NCBI GenBank assembly: GCA_033557465.1
Contig: CM066035.1
Coordinates: forward strand, 922,646,522 to 922,710,521
Length of the DNA stretch: 64,000 bases
Direction of reading: 5' to 3'
From: Ichthyophis bannanicus
Taxonomy: Eukaryota > Chordata > Amphibia > Gymnophiona > Ichthyophiidae
Of the stretch, positions 20,957 to 32,399 are shown one piece after another. Made by a program: the position numbers and the translations under genes. Every line of letters begins with the position of its first letter. Positions within the stretch are counted from its first letter, which is position 1. The notes under the pieces were generated by a model. It was not told the origin of the DNA. It did no database searches and worked only from the letters and a program-made list of their open reading frames with translations.

Positions 20957-21866
20957 TCACGGGGACTGTACTTGCGATGGGGACCTTCGCTCCTCTCCCA
21001 CAATCTGCGCCACATATCGTTTGGCGTCAGCCGCGGAATCAAAGGTCTTATGAGCTCCCTCATGAAAAACATGCAGTCGGGAGGGATACTGCACGGAGAA
21101 TTTAATTCTGGCATCAATTAGTTGCTGGCAGATTGGAGCCATATGCTCTGCGCCGCTGGCTGAGAGCAATGGAGTAGTCCTGTGCCACTCGTATGTGCAA
21201 GTTCTCATGCTCCAGCACTCCCCTCCTCCTAGCTGCTTGCAAAATAGCCTCCTTCTGGGGAAAATAGAGAAATTTGACGAGCACTACCCGCGGCCTGTGC
21301 TCTTGGGGTTGCCTGCACCCCACGCGGTGCGCTCTCTCTATAAGCAGTTTCCCGCCATCTTCAACACCCTCAAATATCTTGGGGAGCAAGTTTTCCAGGT
21401 AGGACTTTAAATCTTTATCTGCAATGGAGTCCGGAATACCCATCAGCCGCAGGTTATTGCGGCGTGACCGATTCTCCAAGTCGTCAAGTTTATCATCTTG
21501 CGACTGAACCTTGGATTTCAGAGTCTCCAATTCCTGGGTCAGGGAGGCCAGGCTGTCCTCTGTGAGCCCAATACGGTTTTCAGCTTCTTGCATGCGGTTG
21601 CCCAAAGCTCCAAAAGAAGCGTGCAAACTGTCCATTTTTTCCTGCAGGGTTGTAAATTGCAGGGCTAGAGCATCGGCTACTGCCGCGGACACCTCTTCCA
21701 GGAACGCCGTTGAGGCCGGCGACTTCGGCGGGCCCATGGCATCCGCCATTTTAGGTGCTGGGGCTCCCCGCTCCTTCTCCTTCCTCACGGCTTTAACTGT
21801 CGCCGCCATCGCCAGAACGGCTCCGCAGCCACAGGACCTGCTTCGGGTGCCTTTCCCCTGCGTCAA
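20957..21866 (-). pseudogene. L1/Tx1-like ORF1 (RNA-binding chaperone)
   Basis: About 300 residues in two frames joined near 21150. After a charged N-terminus, a heptad-rich coiled coil runs through ENRIGLTEDSLASLTQELE to DDLENRSRRNN. Then come the RRM start LRLMGIPD, the middle ERAHRVGC and PRVVLVKFLYF, and the C-terminal domain. The second frame supplies ICQQLIDARIKFSVQYPSRL and AKRYVAQIV. L1 ORF1 proteins form trimers that bind the LINE RNA. Only one frameshift was seen. The short 5' UTR (21867-21985) reaches the target duplication. Confidence 0.85.
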
Positions 21867-21985
21867 AAGTAACCACTTTGCGTTGGATCTGTTCTCAAGC
21901 CGGCATTAATGACCCGATTCGGGGTAGAGGAGACCGGAGCTCAAACGGAAGCCGTCTGCCGAGTTCACCGCATCACGTGCTCCTC

Positions 21986-22876
21986 TGGCAGTTAAGATTT
22001 AATGTGGAGACATGCAGTGTCATGCACTTGGGAAGCAGAAATCCAAGGGAATTGTATGCGATAGGGACGAGAGATTGGTGTGCACAGACCAGGAGAAGGA
22101 CCTCGGAGTGATTGTTTCTGAGGATCTCAAAATGGCGAAACTGTGTGACAAGGCGGTGGCAAAAGCCAGAAGGATGCTGGGTTGCATACAGAGAGGAATT
22201 ACCAGCAGAAAGAAATAGGTACTAATGCCACTACAAGGCTTCACTTGGAATATTGTGTTCCATTTTGGAGACTATATCTCGCAAAGGATGTAAAAAGTCT
22301 GGAAACGGTTCAGAGGAAGGAGATCAGAATGATTTGTTGCCTGCGTCAGAAGACGTATGAGAAGAGACTTGGAAGACCTAAATATGTACACTCTGGAGGA
22401 GAGGAGGGACAGGGGACATATGATTCAGACCTTTAAATACTTAGAGTATTAATGGACAAACAAACCTCTTCCAAAGACGGGTAAGCTGTAAAACTAGAGG
22501 GCATAACATGAAGCTGCAAGGAGGTAAACAAAGGCAACGCCAGGAAATACTTTTTCACTGAAAGGGTGGTGAATGCTTGGAATGCCCTCCCAATGGAAGT
22601 GGTGGGGGCAAATACAATGCCTGAATTCAAAATGGCATGGGACAGACACAGTGGATCCTTTTATAGTAACAGGATAAAATCAAATTAAACATAACTCTCT
22701 TATATCTCAACAAATAGGAGTGACCTACATGGAGCGGTGGGTACACCCCTAAACAAAGGCATATAGAGGGGTGACCTGCACGGAGCAGCAGGTGCACCTA
22801 CTCTTTCTGCCTTGCTGGGCAGACTAGATGGACCATACTAGTCTTTATCTACCGTCATCTACTATGTTACTATGTT
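21986..22876 (+). mobile_element. CR1 3' end, right half of the split copy
   Basis: Continues the CR1 interrupted at 14655: WQLRFN-like start, VMHLG, KDLGVIVSEDLKMAKLCDKA, ARRMLGCIQRGI, then LEYCVPFWRLY and EKRLGRPKYV in successive frames. It ends with the typical CR1/L3 tail gtcatctactatgttactatg. Inactive, with several frameshifts. Confidence 0.8.
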
Positions 22877-23199
22877 GTTTGTATCTAAAGCAGCAAATCG
22901 ATTTCTCAGGCAGTCTTTAAATTCCAGTGGTATATTCTCAAGGTCATATTTTGCTACATTCATGAATGACTTGCTCTTTTTCAACTTTAGCTTGATTTTT
23001 CATACTGGTAGTTGGTGATCTGTCAGTTCCAAATTTTGTCTTTGTTGTTGATATCGAGCTTTTCCATTGTTGTCTTCCACAGATGTAGTCAATTTGATTT
23101 CTGTGCGATCCATTGGGTGAGGTCCACGTGTACAGTTGGCACTTGTATTGCTGGATAAAGGTGTTTGAGATGAATAGATCATTGGTTTTTCAGAATTCT
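22877..23199 (-). pseudogene. BovB copy B, inner fragment
   Basis: Reverse strand encodes the end of an RTE-BovB endonuclease (motifs like NDLFISNTFIQQ, LYTWTSPNG and QIDYICG). It joins to the 26848-27806 piece across the inserted BovB copy A, because both end in the same atcagtctttctc. It is truncated at 22877 against CR1. Confidence 0.75.
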
Positions 23200-23674
23200 A
23201 TCAGTCTTTCTCACTTGGTTTGCAGCTTGTCGTGCTGTGAGGGCTTGTGTGCATCAGTGATGCTGAGAGCTAAACTATCGGTAGTTTAACTACTGGCAGG
23301 GTCTCCCAAGATGGACAGGTCTCAGCTGAGATGCCAGACCAAGGCAAACCACGACAAACCACCCATCTGGGCAGCAGCAGAATGTTATAGTGTTGACGGC
23401 GGAGGATCACATTTCTGTGACAACGGCAACAACACCAAACTTAAACTGCGCGGAAGAAAGGCCCGGCAATCTACTTCTGTATCTTGCTATGAAAACCCAA
23501 TGGATAGTTACAACAAAACAAATTGTGCTGGAAGGCACTCAACTAGCTACTGGGGGAGAGCTGAAGACTTTTCAGAATAAAACCAGCATTTATGATGTGG
23601 TTGGATCAAAGCCCTCGGGACGTCTGACTGCTGATGTAGCTGCACATAAAATGAGAGTCAGAAGCTGTAAAGAT

Positions 23675-26600
23675 GTCTTACACATTGGAACATGGAACGT
23701 ACGAAGCATGAACCAAGGGAAGTTGGAGGTGGTCAAGAATGAAATGGAACGTGTACAACTTGATCTGTTGGGTGTCAGCGAACTGAAATGGACTGGCATG
23801 GGGCACTTTGCATCAGATGATCACATAGTCTACTATGCTGGAAATGAAAGACAAAGAAGAAATGGTGTTGCATTTATAATAAAGAAGAAACTTGCAAGAA
23901 CTGTAATGAAATTGGACTACAGCTCTATAGCTGCTAGCAGTGGAGTGGAGGAGTGGCCTAGTGGTTGGGGCAAGGTACTTCAGGCCGGAAGGTTGTGGGT
24001 TCAAATCCCACTAGAGGACAGCAATCTTGGGCCGGAAGGACTGGGGTTTCTAGTCCCACAGGTGCTCCTTGTGGTCTTGGGCAAGCCACTTAACCCTCCA
24101 TAGCTCATGTTCCTTGTAAAATAGTTATCTCCAAGTTATAATGCCCTGTTCAATGTAATTTCAGTTTGTTCAATGTAAACCGCACTGATGCAGAATAGCG
24201 CGGTATATAAGAGAATATAAATAAAATAAATAAATAATGAAATAATGAAATACAATGCAGTCAGCGAACACTTAATCTCTGTCTACGAGGAATGCCTATC
24301 AACACAACTATAATTCAAGTATATGCCCCAACAACAGCTGCAGAAGAGAATGAAATTGAAGAGTTCTATGAACAAGTACAAGCTGAAATTGACAGAACAT
24401 GCAAACAGGATATCCTGATAGTCATGGGTGACTGGAACGCAAAGGTTGGCAACAAAGAAGAAGACGAAGTAGTTGGAAAATATGGACTTGGCAACAGAAA
24501 TGAAGCTGGAGAAAGACTGATAGAATTCTGCAAGACCAACGATCTATTCATCTTGAACACCTTCTTCCAGCAACACAAGCGGCAACTGTACACATGGACT
24601 TCACCCAATGGATTGTATAAAAATCAAATTGACTACATCTGTGGAAGTCAATGATGGAAAAGCTCTATAACATCAACAAAGGCAAAACCTGGAGCTGACT
24701 GTGGTACAGATCATCAACTACTAGTATGCAAACTCAAGCTAAAGCTGAAAAAGAGCAAACCACTCATGAATGCAGCAAAATATGACCTTGAGAATATACC
24801 ACTGGAATTTAAAGACTGCCTGCAAAATCGATTTGCAGCTTTAGATACATATGATAGAGTTCCAGAAGAGTTATGGAATGACATCAAGAAGGTTGTGTTG
24901 GAAGAAAGCGAGAAGTCTCTACAAAAGGTAAAAAAGAAAAAACTGCCAAAATGAATGACGGAAGAAACTCTGAAAATTGCCCAGAAACGCAGAGAAGCTA
25001 AAGCCAGAGGAGAAAGAAAGACAATCACAGAACTCAACAGAGATTTTCAACGTGCAGCAAGACAGGACAAGGAAAAGTACTACAATGACGCATGCAAGGA
25101 AATAGAAGCAGAAACTATTAGAGGAAGAACAAGATCAGCTTTCCTAAAGCTACGAGAGTTAAAGAAAAAGTTCCAGCCTCGAATTGGAATGTTACAAGAT
25201 GCTCAAGGTTCTATGTTGAATGATGCTGAGAAGATCAAGAAAAGATGGAATGAATATACAGAGTTTTTATATGATAAAGATCAAGTGGACCAACAACTGT
25301 TTCAACCTGTACCTTATGATCTGGAACCATTGGTGTTGAAAGAAGAAGTTGAAGCAGCATTGAAAGCCTTATCAAAGAACAAAGTACCAGGCATTGATTG
25401 CATTTCCATATTAGTATTACAGCAATCTGATGCAGCTGTTACCGTACTTACAAGGCTCTGCCAAGAAATATGGAAGACAACATCATGGCCAACTGACTGG
25501 AAAAGATCTGTGTTTATACCAATACTAAAGAAAGGTGATCCAACTGACTGTGGAAATTATCGCACAATCGCTCTGGTCCCACATGCCAGCAAGATTCTAC
25601 TGAAGATTATTCAAAAGAGACTACAATCATACCTGTAATAAGAACTACCTGAAGTGCAAGCAGGGTTCAGAAAAGGGCGAGGAACGAGACACATCATTGC
25701 GAATGTGAGATGGATCCTTGGAAAGACTAAAGAATACCAAAAGGATATCTATTTGTGCTTTATCAACTATAGCAAAGCTTTTGACTGTGTAAACCATGAG
25801 AAATTCTGGGCCACATTAAGAAGCATGGGTATACCAGAACACCTGATCGTTCTCTTGCACAATCTGTACATTGATCAAGAAGCAACAGTTAGAACGGAAC
25901 AAGGAGAAACAGAATGGTTTAAAATAAGCAAAGGTATAAGACAAGGCTGCATACTTCCCCCTACCTGTTTAATTTATATGCAGAACAAATCATCAGAGAA
26001 GCAGGATTGTATGAAGACAACAGAGGTGTGAAGATTGGTGGAAGACTCATCAACAGCCTTCGCTATGCTGATGATACCACATTACTGGCGGAAAGTGAAG
26101 ATGATCTGAAACATTTGCTTCTCACAATCAAAGAACATAGTCTCAAAATGGGCCTGCACCTTAATGTAAAGAAGACAAAGATCATGACAACTGGCATAAT
26201 CAACAGGTTCATCGTCGAAGGAGAAGAAATTGAAATCGTGAATAACTTTAACCTACTTGGATCATCTATCAATAAAGAAGCATCAAGCAGTCAAGAAATC
26301 AGGTGACGCATTGCTCTTGGCAGAATGGCTATGAAAGACCTAGATAAGATTCTCAAGAGCAGAGATGTCTCTCTCCATACAAAGATTCGACTTGTTCAAG
26401 CCATGGTATTTTCAATAGCATCATATGGATTTGAAAGCTGGACAGTGAAAAAGATAGACAGGAAGAAAATTGATGCCTTTGAATTATGGTGCTGGCGGCG
26501 AATACTGTGTATACCATGGACTGCCCGAAGAAGAAACCAGTCTCTACTAGAGGAGATCAAACCTAAGCTTTCTTTAGAAGCTCAAATGACAAGACTTCGA

Positions 26601-26708
26601 CTTTCATACTTTGGACACATCATGCGGAGAGAGAGATCATTAGAGAAAGACATCATGCTTGGCAAGATAGAAGGTCAACACAAAAGAAGAAGGCCAGCAA
26701 TGAGATGA
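23675..26708 (+). pseudogene. BovB endonuclease-RT, interrupted
   Basis: Single-ORF polyprotein of RTE elements. Endonuclease: HIGTWNVRSMNQGKLEVVK, LGVSELKWTG, RRNGVAFIIKK, then the SINE, then TTIIQVYAPTT, VMGDWNAKVG and QIDYICGSQ (to 24652). RT: NYRTIALVPHASKILLKII, QAGFRKGRGTRH, NYSKAFDCVNHEKF, GIRQGCILPP and LRYADDTTLLAESEDD (catalytic ADD). The C-terminus has RRRILCIPWTARRRNQ and YFGHIMRRERSLEKDI. Breaks occur at the SINE, near 24654, 24954, 25638, 26000 and 26306. Apart from the SINE these are point stops or small shifts, so the copy is fairly recent. Confidence 0.85.
23913..24242 (+). mobile_element. tRNA-derived SINE in BovB
   Basis: Inserted in the BovB endonuclease with the 9-bp direct repeat taatgaaat (23904-23912 and 24243-24251). 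The head carries A-box-like gtggcctagtggttgggg and B-box ggttcaaatcccac (near 23998). The tail has gttcaatgtaaaccgcactg and ends in an aaataaataaat run. The tail matches LINE-like pieces at 9.6 kb, so the SINE probably borrowed a partner LINE 3' end. Confidence 0.85.
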
Positions 26709-26847
26709 ATTGATACAATAACAGCAGCTACGGGTACCAGTCTGTCAACAATGAGTCGCTTGACTGAAGACCGAACACAATTTAGGATAGCTATCCAGAG
26801 GGTCGCCATGAGTCGACTCCGACTCGACGGCACTTAACAACAACAAC

Positions 26848-27806
26848 ATCAGTCTTTCTCCAGCTTTATTTCTGTTGCCAAGTCCATATTTTCCAACCAC
26901 TTTGCTGCCGCCTTTGTTGCCAACTTTTGTATTCCAGTCACCCATGACTATCAGGATATCCTGTTTGTATGTTCTGTGAATTTCAGTTTGTACTCGTTCA
27001 TAGAACTCATCAATGTCTTCCTCTTCTGCAGCTGTTGTTGGGGCATATACCTGAATTATAGTTGTGTTGATGGGCTTTCCTCGTAGACGAATAGAAATTA
27101 AGCATTCATTGACTACATTGTATTTCATTCAGTTCTTGCAAGTTTCTTCTCAACTATAAATGCAACACCATTTCTTCTTTGTCTTTCGTTTCCATCATAG
27201 TAAACCACATGATCATCAGATGCAAAGCGCCCAAAGCCAGTTCATTTCAGTTCACTGACACCCAACAGATCGAGTTGTACATGTTCCATTTCATTCTTGA
27301 CCACCTCCAACTTCCCTTGGTTCATGCTTCATACGTCCCAACATGTAAGATATCTTTGCAACTTCTTAGTCTTTTCATGCACAGCCACATCAGCAGATCA
27401 GACCACATCATAAATACTGGCTTTACTCTGAGAAGTCTTCAGCTCGTCCCCAGTATCCATTTGAGTGCCTTCCAACCTGGGGGTCTCATCTTCCAGCACT
27501 ATAGTGCAATTTGTTTTGTTACTATCCATTGGGTTTTCGAGGCAGGATACAGAAGTAGATTTGGAAAGTCTTTCTCCTGCACCATTAATTCCAGTGTTGC
27601 ATTTGTCACAGAAATATGATCTTCCGCTTACAACTTTGTTCCATTCTGCTACTGCCCAGATGGGTGGTTTATCTTAGTCTGGTATCTCAGCTGAGACCTG
27701 TCTATCTTGGGAGAGACCCTGCCAGTAGCTAAGCTACTGATAGCTTAGCTTTCAACTTCACTGATGCACACAAGCCCTCACAGCACGACAAGCTGCAAAC
27801 TGAGTG
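26848..27806 (-). pseudogene. BovB copy B, 5' part
   Basis: Reverse-strand BovB 5' UTR (27660-27806, matching 23220-23380 inverted) and endonuclease N-terminus with TTIIQVYAPTTAAEEED, VMGDWNTKVGNK and KYGLGNRNKAG. Copy A interrupts it at 26848. Older than copy A by nesting. Confidence 0.8.
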
Positions 27807-28270
27807 ATATTTTTCATATTTGAAGCATAGTTAATAGAGAAATTCGGGTCCAACATTTTTGATTTCTTTAAGCTCTAGTATCTGATATATGTGAATTTGG
27901 ACTTTTTTCCAAATATATATATAAATTTAATTTGAAATTAATATAACATGTTAGAAATTGCATTCTTTGTAAGCTACTATTCTGTGAGTGCTGTTTCCTC
28001 AGGATATTTCTGAGACCCATGTTGAACAGCATGTGCATTTTTAATCATAATGAACATTCTTGGCTAGGTTAGCATGCTTGTTTTCTGTATAGCATTATTG
28101 TGTAGGAATGGTTTTATAATTTAGTATTCTGTTTTTTGGGAGGTTTTTTGTTAGAAGCCTCTATTCTTATGTTGTTTGAAGTTGTATTGCTATTGAATTT
28201 TTAAAAGTAAAGATCACAAATATTGTAAATCAAGTGATCTTGTTAAGTTCTGTTTAAGAATTTTGCTATT
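27807..28270. other. AT-rich stretch, nothing recognised
   Basis: About 460 bases of AT-rich DNA without an open frame of note. I recognise no repeat family, promoter or RNA here. Confidence 0.5.
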
Positions 28271-28476
28271 TCCAATGCTGAGCTGGATTTAGTCAGTCAC
28301 CCCAAGTAGGTGATGTCATCTGATGTGTTGGGAGGGAACAGTTCCCCCACAACTCAAAACTAGTGCGGAGTTCTGCACAGGCCTTCTTGCATGCAGCAGT
28401 CTCCACAGTTCCTTGGTTTTGCTGAACAGATATGAAAACAGAGTTCTCCTGTCTTGAGTTTTCTTCAACTTTGCTC
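28271..28476 (+). other. Possible DIRS leader left of DIRS-A2
   Basis: Resembles a DIRS 5' leader in composition and position (ggtgatgtcatctgatgtg, then a pyrimidine-rich run). It could be the left part of the DIRS whose gag-like remnant starts at 50611. Weak inference, based on nesting only. Confidence 0.3.
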
Positions 28477-28645
28477 ATCTCCAGGAACAAGCAGGAATGA
28501 GTCTTCACATATGGGTTTCGTCGGTACCGACGGAGCCTGCGCGGGAACGCTCCCCAGCGTCCAATCAGAAAGCCTCTGGGAGCATCCCACAGCGCCTGCG
28601 TTCTGCCTTCCCGCCTTTCCCAACTGTGTCTCCTCAGTTCTTCTT
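28477..28645 (+). repeat. DIRS-A2 left inverted terminal repeat
   Basis: Matches the DIRS-A1 left end and is the reverse complement of 33213-33405. The palindrome cgtcggtaccgacg is at 28519-28532. Confidence 0.9.
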
Positions 28646-28871
28646 TTTCTGCGGAACCAGCAGGTCATGTTCCTGTCACTGCAGAAGAATTTCCTTATTT
28701 TTTCTTTATTTCTTTTGTCGCGTCTGCCTTCTTCGACGCTCTACCGGTACCGCCGGTCTTTGTTCTTTTCGTCTTGTAAAAAAAACAAAACAAAACTTTT
28801 TTTTTCCGTTCTTTTTCCTCGGGTGCACTTGCGTTTTGGGCCTTAGGCCCAAAACTTTTTTTTTCCTTAAT

Positions 28872-29480
28872 ATGGAAAAGCCTGCCTCAGGATTTAAAAA
28901 GTGCACAAAATGTGGCGGTACCATTTCTGTCACCGACACCCATGACTGGTGTCTAAAATGTTTAGGTCCTGACCATTCCATAACAGATTGTATGTCCTGT
29001 TCTATGATGTCTAAAAGAGGTCGGCAGAACCGAGCTGCCAAGCTCAGTACCCTGTTTCCCTCTGATGCGGCTTCGGTGGCATTGACGTCTTCCAGGGCTG
29101 CTTCTTCCTCACATGGATCTCAGGTAACTAAACATAAATCCAGCCGGTCTTCGAAGGGTAGATCTCCTTCTAAGCATCGAGATGCCTCTGGCGTTGCCCT
29201 CGAGGATTCTGCACTGGGAAAATTACCCCGGCAGGAGGCTTCGGCCTCTAAAGCATCATCATCGGGTTTCAAGGATGATCTCGATGGCGTGGCCTCGACA
29301 GATCTCCTGGTGCCATGCTCTGGGGTACCGGTGGCTTCCACCGGTACCGACTTCCAAGCATTGGTGGCATCGATGGATCAGAGGATTCTTTCCATGGAAC
29401 GCAGTCTGGCGGCTTTCCTTGTGGCATCGATACCCGTGGTACCGCAACAGACTACTCCGCCGGTACCGGCTCTAGCATCG
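28872..29480 (+). pseudogene. DIRS gag N-terminal part, DIRS-A2
   Basis: Open frame from the Met at 28872. Cys motif CTKCGGTIS then CLKCLGPDHS within the first 45 residues, a basic Ser-rich segment (SKRGRQNRAAKL, KSSRSSKGRSPSKHRD), then MDQRILSMERSLAAFL, the counterpart of the block at 12.7 kb in DIRS-B1. The frame stays open through the junction into PLE sequence up to 29690, so a chimaeric protein is formally possible, but the DIRS part ends near 29480. GGTACC hexamers recur here as in DIRS-A1. Confidence 0.8.
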
Positions 29481-29560
29481 CTATCCATGAAGGGCTTATC
29501 ATCCCGAAACATGACCAGAGAACCGAACATGTTTCGGAATGATAAGCCCTTCATGGATAG
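29481..29560. repeat. Head-to-head inverted repeat with hammerhead-like arms
   Basis: The arm starting tatccatgaagggcttatca (29481-29512) and its inverted copy ending gcccttcatggata (to about 29560) flank an 18-base spacer. Each arm reads atga, a, ggg, loop, ccc, gaaa, catg, the same order as the stem II and core of the motif at 14687-14740. The CUGA half of the core is not conserved (ccatga). It marks the DIRS/PLE boundary. Confidence 0.6.
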
Positions 29561-32390
29561 GTGGTGCGCCAGCCTGAACAAATGTTCTCTTGACCTTATG
29601 GTTTTGCTAGCTGAGACAGCTAAGAAAAAGGCTGAGAAAATCCGTACAGAAGCTGAGAGAAAAGTGGACTTCTTGAAAACCCGAAGATAAACATTTTGAG
29701 AGATTAATTGGTGATTACAATAAAAAATTAGATGAGTACCATAGAGAGATAAAGAGGATGAAACTTGACAAGCATAAGCGTGATGAACTTGATTATAAAA
29801 ATGACAATGTGTACTTATGGTTGAAGCCTCGGGCTCCTTTTAATGGATAAAGTCAAGTTAGCTTCAAGGATGATAATTTTAGTGATCGTAATAAGGATAA
29901 TGTTAGACGATATGATCCATCTTATAATAATATCATCATAGATATGAGAGAAATGATAATCAGAATGGCAATTATTCTAAGAGATCTGAACCTTCTGCCT
30001 ACAGATTTGATGATTCTAGCATTCCTATGAAGCGAGATTCTCCTGTGAGTAGACATGACGATACACAAGAAAGAAACAAGAAACGTATACGGAGTGAGTC
30101 AGAGGAACTTTTTGCCTCTCCTGTCTCCACTCCCCTCTTAAATTCTCCCGGTACTTCTAGGGATTTTTTATTCGAGGATTTGTGGGAAAAAGAATCGGCA
30201 CAACGCAAGCCCAAAAAAACAATTCCCCCTCGGTTAAAATTCAGAGGGAGGGGAAGGGGCAGGGGCCACACGTCTCGACCACCGCAAAATCACCACCACG
30301 AGTTTTACTGAATCAGGACGTTTTACTGAATCAGGACGTTTTGACAGACACAGAGAGCTCGATACAATTTGATTTACCTGTCATTAACTTATCTCATGCC
30401 ATTCTTACACAAACTGAACTTGATCTTTTACAGACAGGCTTGTCCTTTGTTCCTACAGTATGTTATGACGCGTTTCAGACTCGTGTAGATCTCCATAAAT
30501 TTTCTCGCAAATTGCAAATAAAAATTTTTTTTCTGAAAAACCTTGTTCCTCAGTAGACCCCTCTGTGGTGCGTGCCAAATCCCGTTGGTACCCTCCTGGT
30601 CCAGTTGACCCTCTTATCCACACTTTTATGAAGTGTGTTTTAAGAGACATCCAACACATGGAAAAGAAAACCACTTGCAGATTCTCTAATCTCACACGTC
30701 AGGAAAGTGCTGCCATTTCTAGTTTGAATAAACGCCCTGACATTATTATCAAGCCAGCTGATAAGGGAGGTGGCATTGTGATTTTAGATCGTACGTATTA
30801 CATCCAAGAACTCACCAGTCAACTCAATGATAAAGAATTTTATCATGTTTTGCCTTGTGATCCCACATCTTCTCTCAAAATGGAAATTGATTCCCTTTTG
30901 TTATACGGTTTACAGGCTGGTTTCATCACTCCACGAGAATACGCCTTCCTGGTGGTAAAGCACCCTGTGATTCCGACTATTTATACGATACCCAAAATCC
31001 ATAAGTCTCTTATTGCCCCTCCAGGGCGTCCTATCGTTTCTGGCATAGGTTCCGTTTTGGAACCCCTTTCAAAATTTATTGATGTGTTTCTACGCCCTTT
31101 CATTCCTCACATTGCCTCTTATGTTAGAGATACCGCTGATGTAATTTCCTTTTTAGACACTTTTTAGACATTTCCTCCATTACCCTAGTGACCTTGGACA
31201 TCGAGTCATTGTACACCAACATACCACAGAAAGAGGCTTTATTGGTCCTCACTAAATACTTAGACTCACGTCCCCTACCTGTCCGTACACCTACTCATTT
31301 CCTTATTGAGTTGGCCCAGATCTCTCTGACACGCAATTATTTTCTTTTTAATGATAATTTTTATCAACAGATTAAAGGTACAGCCATGGGTGCATCCATG
31401 GCACCGGATATAGCTAATCTATATGTGGCTGAATTTGAGGCAACTTATCTTGTTGACTGTCTTTTTTCTTCCTCGATTGCATCTTGGAAAAGATACATCG
31501 ATGATGTTTTAATTCTGTGACAAGGCTCTTATGATCAGCTTCTTAAATTTTATAATTGGCTTAACACTCTTGATACCAATCTCAGATTTAAAATGCAATC
31601 CAGCACCACGGATTTACCTTTTTTGGATATACTCATTAAAAAATCTACTTCTGGTTTCAAAACTACTCTTTTTCGCAAACCCACTGATAAAAATAAATTA
31701 TTGCGATTTGACAGTTTTCACAATAGCCATATTAAAAGAAACTTACCTATTTCGAAGTTTTTACGTCTCCGTAGATTGTGTACGGATTATGATGACTTTA
31801 AAAGCAAATCCACTGACATGGCAGCACGTTTTAAAGCCAGAGGCTATCCTATGGAATGTATCACTAAAGGTTTCCATCGTGCTTGTTCTTCCAAAAGACA
31901 AGATTTGTTTCTACCTAAAAATAGATCTTCAGACGACAAATTTGTTTGTGTTTTGAAATTTTCACATCTCTCATGGAAGATACAGAAAATTCTTAGGACT
32001 CATTGGCACATTCTTCAAACTAGTCCCTGTTTTTCCAACCAACATCTTACTATTGCCCACAATAGAGGATGCAATTTGGCTGACAAGCTGGTTTCTTCTT
32101 TTATGCCCTTTGGTCCAAGCCCTGTTGCCATAAATAAAGGACACTGTAGATGTAATGGTTGCTCTGTTTGCAAGCATACCATTACACTGTCTGTTTTTTT
32201 ACATCCTGTTACTAATGTCCAATATAGATTGCAGACTAGGACGAACTGTAAATCTACACATGTAGTGTATATGATTATTTGCCCTTGTCCTTCCCTGGGT
32301 CCTCCAATAAAAAAGGTTTTTTATACATCCATACCTGTGTGTAGGCCTGGTCTCTGGTGGTCCGCTTTTAATTGTGCTTGCTGTTGTGGA
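29561..32390 (+). pseudogene. Penelope-like element RT, frameshifted
   Basis: The N-terminal region is Lys/Glu-rich, probably coiled-coil (29561-30000). Then come INLSHAILTQTELDLLQTGL (30385), KPADKGGGIVILDRTYYIQ, IYTIPKIHKS, GRPIVSGIGS, TLDIESLYTNIP, KGTAMGASMAPDIANLY and the catalytic RYIDDVLIL (31490-31520). After a stop follow PFLDILIKKS, RKPTDKNKLL and HVVYMIICPC, the edge of the GIY-YIG domain, which is then lost near 32300. PLE RTs are related to telomerase. Frames break near 29690, 30560, 31167 and 31520. An 18-bp tandem duplication is at 30303-30338. Confidence 0.85.
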
Positions 32391-32399
32391 TAACCTCTT

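Larger units (their letters stand above)
14656..21985 (-). mobile_element. L1/Tx1-like LINE with a transduced 3' flank
   Basis: A 7.3-kb minus-strand insertion bounded by a 15-bp direct repeat with one mismatch (14641-14655 and 21986-22000). Its 3' end carries a poly(A), seen as the T-run at 14654-14667. The LINE's own 3' end, with aataaag and a shorter A-run, is earlier, at about 15558. The 890 bases between these two A-runs are not LINE sequence but a Penelope-like fragment. This is the structure expected of transcription through a weak polyadenylation site. Confidence 0.75.
23213..26847 (+). mobile_element. RTE-BovB LINE copy A, full length
   Basis: A 3.6-kb plus-strand BovB-type element flanked by a perfect 13-bp target duplication, atcagtctttctc (23200-23212 and 26848-26860). 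The 5' UTR begins near 23213. The 3' end reads gtcgccatgagtcgactccg, actcgacggcacttaacaac and (aac)n, the hallmark BovB terminus. Its length includes a 330-base SINE (23913-24242). It inserted into an older BovB copy in opposite orientation. Confidence 0.9.

Noticed and set aside
23945..24020. tRNA gene suggested by A- and B-box sequences
   Set aside because: No cloverleaf with acceptor pairing; it continues into a SINE body and AT-rich tail with a target duplication. The same applies at 8690-8757.
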